From Agelas oroides (lineage: Eukaryota; Porifera; Demospongiae; Agelasida; Agelasidae): 64,000 nucleotides of DNA. Positions 20,501-32,200 of the stretch are shown here, one piece after another. The DNA lies in contig OX422184.1 of assembly GCA_949130485.1 (NCBI GenBank), forward strand, positions 15,226,405 to 15,290,404, in the 5' to 3' direction. Within the stretch, counting starts at the first letter, position 1. Each line of letters starts with the position of its first letter. The position numbers and the translations under genes were made by a program. Under the pieces are notes generated by a model. The model did no database searches and was not told where the DNA came from. It saw nothing but the letters and a program-made list of their open reading frames with translations.

Positions 20501-23500
20501 CCATAGCTTGGATACGGCCATACATGAGTACGGTATACGACAAAGCATGATTTCACGTCTCAGCATGGATCTTGGAAGACAAAGAAAGCGTTCCCTTAAA
20601 CTTCGGGTTGCCTCGCCTGCCAGCCACTTCAGCCAGTCTTCCAAGGTACTTCCAGGCCAGGAACCGACTGAAGAACTCGTAAGCTGGCATTGGTGTCGTC
20701 ATCATATAGCCACGAAGACCTCTGCAATGACAGGTAATTGCAGTGGTCTTGCGAAGAGGTTCCATGGATGGGGCAAGACAGTCCAGGATCCTTGCAGGTG
20801 ATCCCCTTGCAGGGTGGAAGAAGAAGAGAGACATGCTGTTCGTGCTAAGTGTGAGAAACGCACTCTCACACTTAGCATGAGCAGCTTATCTCTCTTCTTC
20901 TTCCACCCTGCAAGCGGATCACCTGAAGGCTGTCTTGTCCCATGGAACCTCTTCACAAGACCATTGCAATCACCTGTCACTGCAGAGGTCCTTGTGGATA
21001 TATGACGTCCAACAACAAAGAAGATGGTGATCAGATTGTCCTGCTCCTCTTCTTGAACGCTGCTCGTTTGCTCTGCCAGAAATTGTACTTTATCTTTGTT
21101 TATATATTACACAGTGACCAACAATAACAAATTACTACGACAACCGCTTGCTCAGGCTCGCCCCATGCACAATGCCTTGGATTCTCTAGTTTATAACATG
21201 TGCGATTATCCGGTCCATGCAGCTTGTCGTCCATTTTACCGTTATTGGCTCCACCTCTTGAGGTCTAATTATAGGCCTGGGTACGAAGTCAATCGCCTCT
21301 GTGTCTCTTCCCCAGACCTTTCGCATCGAAGCGTCTGGGGACGAGACCAGCACAGCAGCGCACGGGGTAAGTATTCTACGCATGAATACACTCTAGTTTT
21401 TGTATGAAGTGGAAGCATGAGGTAGGTAAATTGCCTTCTTCCCAGTGTACACAGACTCCTGAACAGACACATCCCATCTAATAAGGTGCAAAAAAAAAGA
21501 TGTAGGGATGGCATGCCAAAATGTATGCAAACAAGGTAGGGATGATATAATAGTGAAGGTAAATATACAAAGCCTCATCCCGGGGACTGCTGCTGGAATC
21601 CTGGATACTTGGGAATTAGGCTTATACATGATAGCATGGTGAAATGAGGGAGTGTGAAGATCTTTGCTAATAGCAGAGCAAACTTGTTTCCTTTCTCATT
21701 ATCCTGGCGAAGTCATAAGCAGCTAGCCTGAAAAGGCAAATGTGTGTAAGTACTTATGTTGATCATTATAACGGCAGTATGATCATACTATACCTGAGTT
21801 AGACCAGTGAGCGAGACTACATACTCAGTGATAGTACCAGAGGGTAGACGAATGTGTACACGTGCAATCTACCACCTGCTGTGGAAGTCGCTGTGCACGT
21901 TGAAAATAACGTATACAGCTCCAACTAGAGGTCTTCAGAGAAGACATACCCCGCGCAATTTCAGCAAACTGTTACCCATGCGTGCCCATAACTATTGCAG
22001 ACTAAACTAGCAGTGTACGTACATCATATTACATATAGGGTATCTACACTATAATATTAAAGCTGGCTGTAGGGATGGAAGATCAAACACCCCCTGATGC
22101 TGTCAGCAAATGAACTTCATAGAGTAACTGACCGACCTCATCAAGCCCGCGTAGGAGCGTTCGGGTTTTAATAACACGCCATATTTCACTCACCTGTGCG
22201 CCCAGACGAATGCGTTGCCTCGTTCCCAGGCGCAATCCTGGGACCGAGGAGGCTGGTGAACGCGAACACGTGCTTGGAATCAGCATATGCCCGGTCTCCA
22301 CCGTATCCAAGTGGTTGACCGTATCAAAATGGTGGACAATACCAACGTTAAATAGAAAAGTGCTGGAAATGCAGAGGAGTGGACTGCTTTGGTCTCTATC
22401 AGGTACACATACATTTTTTTTTTAGATTGCCATGTCACTGCCGCATACAGCAATCCTTTAACCTAGTAAATGTGCTGATTTAAAAAATTTTTCACCGGAC
22501 AGACGGACAAAACCGATTGCTTAACCCCTTCGCGCATGCGCGCGCGGAGTAAATATCCATCATGTGATGATTAGATTTTCTTTTAAAACCCTCACACAAA
22601 TTTGTACTCGTTGAATGCTCTCAGGGCATGCATCTTCTTGAGACATTCACTCAAACAACCTAAGTAAAATTTTACTAGCTAAAATGACAAACTTTTACCA
22701 CCTCTTTAGGATGCAAACAATGAAGTTGAAAGTAAACCAGATTCAACTGAGGGAGAGGGAGGTAGCAGTACACCAATAAGTGAACTCAAGGTAAGATGTA
22801 ATATTGTTTTGAAAATGTTAGTGTCTGTTTAAATGGAGACTTTATTAGCTTCCTTCATTGCCATCCAATAATGTGTTTGGACAACAAATTCTTTGAGTGT
22901 ATGCTCCATGATCAGCTTTGTTTGCCCAATAAGGTGAAAAATGTTGGACATTGGCTGGATCCATCTACAACTCTGTGTCATTCTATCTTTATTTTAATCT
23001 CTTTTGCATACTTGGAATGAAGCCTGGGAACACTATATTAAGCTGTAGTAGAGCCACAATGCACATATGTACAACATCCATCCATTAGATCAGGAGTGCA
23101 GTGCTCTATATCACAGAAGGGGAGAAGAACGATGTGTTTCACCAGCACCCACAAGATGAAGATGGTGTACAATCGTACTACATCATCCACCACCCAGCCT
23201 ATTACATCACTCACCTAGTTGCTACCATACTACTGATGCTTCTGGCTCTGGTTGAAAAGCCTTCTGTGTTTGCAATAGAGGAAGGAGATGCAACTTTGGT
23301 ATGCAGTATAGATTATTGCTGAAACCAAAAGAGGGAATAATTGATTGTTATTGGGTAACTATAGCTAGCTACTTAACAAAATATACCACTTGAAAAATTA
23401 TATAGCTACATAACTATTTTCTGTTAAAATGCAAAGTTTACACATGTGCAACATATAGTAGCTTATAGTTGGAATTTTGAAGTAACACATCTGCTGTGAA

Positions 23501-26500
23501 CAGCGCATTTTGTGCATACGTATAGCAACATGCTTACAACAACATAGCCGTTAGGTTTGGGCTTACAGCATTACACAACTACCGAGGCTCTTACCTCTTG
23601 CATTCCAACCTTGACACCTCTCATACTTATTACATTATGACACCACTGTCAGCAAAAGTGGGTTCATGCAGTTTGATACGGATATAGGTGTGGCAATGAA
23701 CAGTACTGTTATCACAAACCTTGACCTTATGGCAGATGCAGACTTGACACTAATTCATGACAATTATTATTTAGCATTTCTTGATCCATGTAGATTCATG
23801 TTCCACTGGAAATCATTTTGCACACATTTCTCATCGCTGATGTCACACTGAGGGCCATCTGGCTAAGAAAGAGGTTCTTCACACATCGAACATTTTTGAT
23901 CGTAAGTGATAAAATTTGGATTGTCCCATTTCAACAAATACTCAACAATTGCAGAAAACTTGATCAGGGTGTAATTACTTACATAAAAACTGCCCTATAT
24001 TCATTTCTTTGATGCGTGACCACCAAAGACATCCATGTGATTATAGGTTGATACGTCAAATTTCTAGCGTATCAAATTTAAGATTATCGACTCATCCTTG
24101 ATTTATGACTATTATAGATACAAAGCCACAACAAATAATACCAAATTCTTATTTTGTACTTGAAGAAGAAATTGGTTATCAGTAGGCAAAATGAGTGTAG
24201 GCAAAACACCTCCCTCAATCCACCCAAGTGATGTGATAACTCTTGAAGGTTGTTGATGGTTGTTGCAATTTTTTACACCGGTCAGAGTTTGTGACTATAC
24301 AATAACCTTCAAGTGTACCAATGTTTATGATTCATATGTCAGAAACAAATTTAGTGAATAAAAAATATCTAGTGGTCTACAAATTATACAGCTGTGTGCA
24401 TCAGCTAAAAGTGCTTGATCTATAGTGTACATATACTCCATGAAATACCTATAGCAATACCACCAATTCCTTGACAGTACCGAAAATTCCCCCTATTCAT
24501 CTTCTATCTTTTAGGCAGTGTTGCTGTTTGTCATGTTTGTGGAAGCAGTTGTTGTGATTCTACGTCATCAGAACCATATTCGGGTGACTCGTTCTCTTCG
24601 GCCGCTCTTCTTTGTTGACTCATACTTGATGAGTGAAACACGCAGGTACATATTCTTATATGTAGAATATCAATGGGGGAGTGACCAACGGAGAATGCTT
24701 GACATATACATGAAGTAGTGGCCTTTTTCTTTCCAGAACCATATTCTAGCTGGTGACCATTTCATTTCTTTTTTTGTTTCTTCAGAACTCTGCGAAATAT
24801 TGCCAACTGTCTAAAGGAGATTCTTGATGTACTACTAGTTTTGTTGTTAATGATAGCCATCTTTGCTGTTATGGGTAAGGTTTGGAAATTGCCATGACTA
24901 GGATTTCATTGTAATTGACACATACAGGTAAACTTGCAATAACAACTGGGCCTATTTTTGTCGGGAAATGTGGTTCCTTGATTACTCATACATACACACA
25001 TGCACACATAACCGGTATTCATGTACTCACACGTATACATGCACGCATGCCACACCACACACACACATGTACACATAATCCAGCACACACATGTATACAA
25101 GCATGCATGCACACCACACACACACACACACACACACAACACACACACACACAACACACACACACACACACACACAGACACACAGACACACACACAGACA
25201 CACACATGCACACATAATCATGCGCACACACATGTATACATGCAGACACAGTATACATGCACACATGCACACACCACACACAGACACACACACATATATA
25301 TCACTGCAAGAACAAAGTTGTTATGTTAGCAAAATATTTGGTTACTGCAGTTGTGTGACTATCCTTACAATGCAAATTTTATGAAGGCAGTGCTGTAAAT
25401 GAATTCATGCAGTGGGAGCTGATACTTGAATAAACTTTATAGCCTCCCACAAAATGTTTTACAACCACTACATTCTTTGAATTAGTGTGTTGGAAAGACA
25501 GTCACACAATTTTAGTAACCACATAATTAGCTAAAACCACAATTTTGTTTTTACAGTGATTAGTAGGCACTACATTAAATCACTTTCTAAGTACTGGAAG
25601 GTAATCCGTATACTGAAAGGTGTGTAGAATGTGTAAATTGTTAAACCCACTGTCTAGTCCTTGCTTGTGTCTGTGTGTGTGTGTATGTGTGCATGTATGC
25701 ATGTATGCACAGACACAGATACACATGCACACAATCATGCGCGCACACATGTATACATGCACACATGCACACATACACACACACACAGACACAAGCAAGG
25801 ACTAGACAGTGGGTTTAACAATTTACACAATGAACAAATGAGTTGATGTTACCCACTACTATCCACAGCTGGGAAATTAAAGGGGCCAAAACCTTATACA
25901 GTTGTACATAAAAATGATTACAGCTGTGATGTCAAAGTGTAGTAGGACAAGTATTAGACAAAATTGTAGTACTAGACTGCATAGGAAAGAGGAGATCATC
26001 GGACAATAGAAAAAAGTCATCTAAACATAACCACAAATTTGGATATTTTGATATGACACTGATCAAAATATCCAAATTTATAATATCCAGATTTGTGGTT
26101 ATGTTTAGATATCGGAGGACAAACATGCAAGTACCCTACTGAACCTGTATTTTATTTTATTGCTTACCCCCCAACACACACATGCACACATGCACACACA
26201 CACACTCATGCACTCACTGCACTTGCTATAGGTTACTACCTTTTTTCACAATATGATCCAGATGTAAGAAGAGTATAGTTTGTATTCAGATTGGAGGTTA
26301 TTATGAAGTTTAATTTGTACTGTAAATATGTATGTAATAGTATTTCAGCACAGTGGAACAATCATTTGTCAGCCTCTTCATCACTCTGACAACTGCAAAG
26401 TAAGTTAATATTTGTTGCTTAATGGAGATGCCTCAATGGTTATATTTCTGTTCTTAACATGAAGCCATCCTGATGTGATGCTGGAATCATACAAACTGAA

Positions 26501-29204
26501 TGGTTGGAGTGCAGTATTTTTTGTCATCTTTCTTGTGATCACACTCTACCTTCTTACAAACGTGGTATGTACCTGAGAAAATGCAACTTGCTGCCTGCAT
26601 GCACTACTTCTAATGGGAATGCGAATCAAGACAATGCTTGGACATGCATTAAACAAAGGATACAGTATGCTGTTGCACTGTAGCAGTTTGTCATTATGTT
26701 CAGCTGACAATAGCATTTTAAGATAGCTAGACATTTAGAGTAAAGTAAATTTGCTTTGACTATATAGCTGCTTGGTGTGGTATATGGCAACTTCACACAT
26801 GCCAGCAAAAAAAAGTTCAAGAAGAAGTTCAAGCATCAAAGGTGAGATCACAGAACTGTGAGTGTTGGCATTTCAATTCCACCTATTCGTCTTTATTCAG
26901 GGAAGCATTGAAGAAAGCATATGACAAACTTACTGAAAATCGTGTATTAGACACTGACACTTTCACCAAGTTGATGTTGGAATATAAGCCACTAATGCGT
27001 GAGTTAATTAAATAGCAAATATTAAAATAAATAAATAGCATTAAAACAAAATGCCAATAGCCATAGGTAGTAGTTTGTATTTTCAAACATTACATTGTAT
27101 CAGTATTCTGTCCATGTCACAAGATTGGATTACAGATAGAGAATATTGTACTAACAGTACAAAAGTGGTACTTTGTCATATAGACTTTCTGAAGCTTAGA
27201 GTGATGTATCTTATTTCTCACTCACTGAGCAAGCTAGAGGCCTGTAGACGACATAAACTAGCACAGTTGGCCTGGGTGTGTTACATTCAGAATACCTTAG
27301 GAGTTATGGTTTCATCCTACTTAGAAGATAACCTCAGCTTGTTCTAAACTGCACTGGCTATGTGAAACTAATTAGGTGAAATCTGTAGGAGACAGCAGCA
27401 GAGGTGGTAGATATAAGGTGCAGTCATATTTCAAGAGTTCGAATCACTTGCAACTACTACCAACTAGGTGAAAACTTGAGAAGTTGCTGGTTTTTCCTCT
27501 TTCACATGCAAGTATTGTTTTTGCAAATTTACACAGTTCATCAGGTAAAAATTTTTGAATCCATGTTTAGCTAAGTGGCAGGTTCTGTGTACCTTCAAAG
27601 CTCTAAAAAAGATTGATATCAGAAGAAAAAGAAAATCTAAGAATGAGAATGGCTCACATCCTACACCTCACGAAGTTGAGATTGATCGACTTACTCCTGA
27701 AGAATTCTACCATTTCTACGAAGCACTGGATTTCAAATGGATTCCACCAGTATGCAAGAGCTGCTCAGTATGCTGTATCTTGAGCATTTATATTGATTTT
27801 TATATTACTTTACCCAGCCAAAGGAAGTGAAGAATGAACTTTTTCTTGAAAAAATCCAAGACTACCTTTGTAAGTGGTATCCCTTTCTTCCTCTTTGTAA
27901 ATAGGTGTAGTTGTTATCATCTGCTTTATAAAATACAGCAACTGTTGTGAAGTCTCATCCATTCAAGATTTTACTCAGTAAGCTAATTATGTCATTGTAT
28001 CTGCCCATTGTGTGGGCATAAAAAATACAACTTTTACTTATACTTTTACTACTTTTTTGCTACAGCCTTAGTGGTCATGGCCAATGTACTAATTCTATTT
28101 GTCTACATTGCTCAAGGTATGTATAAATTTTACTCCTGGCAATGCATAAGACATAAAAATCTATACAAAAATGTGTTGTGACATATATGTACATTGATCT
28201 CCTACGTACAGTGCCAAATGGAAAACAGTGGCATGATGTTATATGGTTGTCTTTTCTGTTTGTAACAGGTGGGCTATAGCAGATTACCTTAGAGGTGTGG
28301 TTTTGCACCTTACACCAAATGCATGCCTTCTGTTAATAGCTTACTGCATTGAGGTTGTCTTGAAGATGATTGCCCATGGACTCAAATACTTCACCAGCAT
28401 CTGGAATTGGTGAGTTTCCGTTATACCATGCGTGAAGCCAAGCATTTCTATTACCACTAAGTAGGCAACTGAGATGAACAAACTAATTGCTTTTAAATTA
28501 GAAATGTGCAAATAAGAGCAAGTGACAAATGAGTACACTGTCAGTTGCCCTGGTTTTAGCTTCCAGTGTTCTGACCACTGAACTAAACCCACCAACATTT
28601 GCAAAACCCTATACATATGCACTGGAGAAATGGTGTCAACAGTCTCACACCTGGTCTTGCACTGTACTGATGGCCCTAAATGGTCCAGTCTCACACCCAT
28701 GGTAGCCACTCTTATGTGCAATGCCTCAGTCTTACACTCCTGAATGGTCCACTCTCATACCCATGCTAGCCACTAAGCATACGGTACGCTTCAATCTTAC
28801 TCTTTATATATGATCCTGAATGACTCATTCCCAACCTTCCAGTCCCTCAGTGTTTGCTACTTTTGAGTGATTTCCATGCAGGTGTAAAGCTGAGTAGCTG
28901 CAGGGTATGAGACAAATCTTAAGTGACTGCTGGGTTTAAAAATGACAACTCGGGACTGCATGTGGATTTGAGCTGTGTAGTCTTGTATGCTGCTAATCAA
29001 ATCTATTACAGAGTTTTCGTGATGTTAGACAAGTTATTCGCTGGCCAGTGAATGTAAATCCCCCCCCCCCCCCCCCCCCCCCCTTCTTTCTCGTCTATAT
29101 TTCTCACCTTTCTTTCTCAATGACTTTGACCAGGTTAAGGTCTGTCAGGTCTGGAGCATGTTAAATATCTGAGCCTGCATTTCCCCTCCCCCTCACCCCC
29201 CCCC

Positions 29205-29235
<31 letters not shown>

Positions 29236-32200
29236 ACACACAACCCAGAAAGTGTGAACAGTAACATACTGTTTCTCTTTACAGGATTGACTTGGCAATT
29301 ATTATCAGTAGTGCAGTGATGCTCTTTCTAGAGATCAACTACTGTGCACTTATATTTTTTCGCCCTGTCAAACTCACCAGGTACATTTGCACTTCAATCT
29401 TAAGAACATCATAATGTCAATTTACAGTCTATTTTTATACCAACAAACTCCTTCATACATCTTCAGGGTTCTTTGGATAAAGGGAAGATACCGGAAAATC
29501 ATGAAAGCAGTGGCTTTCTTGATGGGAAAAATTATCAGGTTAGCAATCGACTAAAACAGCATGAACAGGATGGTGGTATCCAGAATGCTTCAGACTACAT
29601 GTATATAGTCTTTTGAAGCAGCTACCATTATATACTGTGGTTCTAGCTGGAACTATAGTTTCCAGTTTGTACAGCAAATTACTAAATTTGCTCTAAACAG
29701 ATTGTTGTTATCAGTTGAGAAAAGGTATCATTTTCTGATTTGGGATAGTTATAGCTCTTCCGTACAGTATATTAGTCAAATCACAGTGCAGGATTTATGA
29801 CAGTAGCTAAACAAACTGCATGAGTCTGAGAAGATCACCCTTCGACAAGATCTACTTACAAAGCCATAAATTCCTGAGCGAGCCCCACATAAGCGAGTTG
29901 AACGGTGGATTTTTCATATATGTGCATATATATATATAATATACCGTAGTCTCGCGAAAGAGCGCCCATTGGCGGAGCACCTTACAAGTCTGCCAAAAGG
30001 GGGTGGGCGCTCTTTCGAGTGTTTCTGCATAGTAGATCGACCATGTCATGTTTACAGCGACTCAATGCCCTCGAAGAAAATAATTGGACAAACAATGATG
30101 TACAACTGAATCACCAGCGGCTTCGAAGTCGAGTCCTGACGGCACTTAATACTCCGAGTGGCATCGTGTCACCGTGAGCATGGTGTAGCTCGTGGCTCGC
30201 ACCGCATTAACTACGTCCGTCTACGCAAAGATGCCTTGTAGTAACTTTCGGTGAAGTATTACACGAAGTTTCTTACATCAGATACGCATAGCGCTTGAGG
30301 CTGTGCTCTACGCGAAGCTCGCTCCAGGGTAGCCGCTCATTTGAGTAAACTTTGACCCTATACGGGAAATTGGGCCAAAAGTAGTGGGTGGGCACTCTTT
30401 CATAAGTGGGTCGTGCGCGCGAAGACAACGAGGAGAGACGCTTGGGAAGAGCAGCTGGAGCGTGAACGTTTACTGTCCACGGGCAGGAAGTTGTGAAGAC
30501 AAACCTGGCTACTTACAGAACGCATAAGGCGGCAGAGATATTTTGATTGTCTACGTGGAATGTATTTACAATGCGTAGCGATGACGAGGGCAGTGTCGGC
30601 GAAGACGGCAAAGAGAGACGCTTGGGAGAAGTAGCCGGAGCGTGAACGTTTACTGTAGAGGGTTGCATGAATGTTGTGAAGACAAACCTAGCTACTTTTC
30701 GATGCATCTCCTATTTGTGTAAGAACTATGCATGACAAGGCAGGCAGTGGGTTGGTATCAATGTACTTTATGTGTAGAAGGTAAGAAGACTACGCAAAGC
30801 CTTTTGAGAGATGTCGCTCGGTGTTGTAAGACCCCACAATAATCGGTGTACATAAGATGGACCCATAATAGTAGGTATGACACTATCAGGGAGTCACTCT
30901 CTATGTAGGGATGGCGCGGACGCGTAATATATGCAAGCAAAAGCCTACGCTAAAGCGCCCAGCCTTCCTCTTTGACTGCCTTTATGACCAGCAAGACTCA
31001 TATAAGTTCCCAAAAACCACTCAGAAGACAGCTAAACGCAAAAGTGTGCGGTAGCGAAAGTGCCATTTTTCGTATTCTTTATTTATGTTCACACTGATGC
31101 TTATCACAGCGCGGAGCTCTATGACCACTCAGCGTCTTTATGGCTTCAAATTAAAAAGCTGTTCATAGCACTGCCCTGCTGCTATATCAGTGGCGTAGGA
31201 TGCCATTTTCTGATTTTGTACGCATACGTACAAGTAGTCTCGTTCCCAGACCAGAGACCACGGTCATTGGTCTGGGAGCAAGACAAGCGAAATCGCAAGT
31301 TGACTAGCAGGCAGTAAGCACGGCTGGCCCGGTCTCTTCCCGTAGTAGTGGGCAAGGCATCAGTGGCGGATGTAGGATTTTGAAAAGGGGGGTTCCAGTG
31401 TGCACTTAATCGCTATACTTGACGAAGCGTAATAAAGCGCGCGAAGCCGGCGCTCCCGTTGGGGTCAGGGGGCAAGCCCCTAGAAAATTTGTTACCTTGT
31501 GAGATTGTTTCTGGTACCATTTTGGGCTGAAATAGCAAGAGTTGACGACCCAAATCTAGTCATTGTGTTTGAAGCCTGTATTTGTTGAGTAGGCCCAGGT
31601 CTCGCGGCCGTATGCCTAGCCTAGTTGGTGACCGTGGCCAGGTGCTTCGAGTGCTGGGCTGGGCTTTAACTAGAATACGCAATTTATCGTTGGTGCTACC
31701 GTAGATAATAGAACACTGAAACGGGATTGGAAACGGACAAAAAATTTGCGGGCAAACTCGGTCAAAACGCCGATGACGTCATGTTGAATCCTCGTTCCGG
31801 TGTTTCGGTTAGAAGGCGGTGCCCACTAACAGGTATACGATCGTTTATCTCCCGCGCGGGTCGTCGAAGTAGAGGTTCTTGTGCATTTACTGATATACCA
31901 TGGTATCTACAACATTCTGGTAGAAAATTGTACTATGCACAGTTGTGAATTGATTTTTATGGAATGTAGAAATGCTAAAATAATAGTTTCGTAGTTTTTT
32001 CTGGAAAATAAACAGGGCTACCCAATGATGCAAGCTGTCATAAAGTGTAACCATTAGCAAAGAATGTAACTGAGTGGCTTATTTTTTGTGATACAGTACA
32101 CAGTTTGATGGGAGGTCTTGAAAAGTGTAAATAATGTGAAAACTCTTGTAGTTTTCTAGAGAGATCTGTACCCTGGTTTAGGTAAGCTTAAAGTCTGCTG

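Larger units (their letters stand above)
19293..22549. mobile_element. Possible 3.3-kb TIR element with internal insertions
   Basis: Inverted ends: 19293-19336 (…GGGGTTAAGCAATTGG TTCTGTCCGTC) and 22497-22549 (GACGGACAAAACCGATTGCTTAACCCC…), both CpG-rich at the tips and both flanked by TA. No transposase recognised inside. In segmental copy 2 only a middle piece (47914-48256) is present exactly between the same flanks, so copy 2 appears to hold a remnant that lost both ends. Confidence 0.5.

Noticed and set aside
20378-20834. Minus-strand gene of about 90 codons
   Set aside because: Two overlapping frames would need joining, there is no recognised domain, and part lies in a long foldback; treated as transposon sequence.
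24906-25330. Long Cys/Val- or His/Thr-rich open frames
   Set aside because: Pure translation of a CA/TG microsatellite; the same applies to 51962-52486.
26349-26399. Channel exon starting at the CAG acceptor 26348
   Set aside because: It breaks phase with the preceding exon; the AATAG acceptor at 26340 keeps frame and restores the conserved YFSTVEQ segment.
28270-28279. Channel exon starting after the CAG at 28268
   Set aside because: In the required phase it reads into an immediate TAG; using the acceptor at 28279 gives ADYLRGVV in frame.
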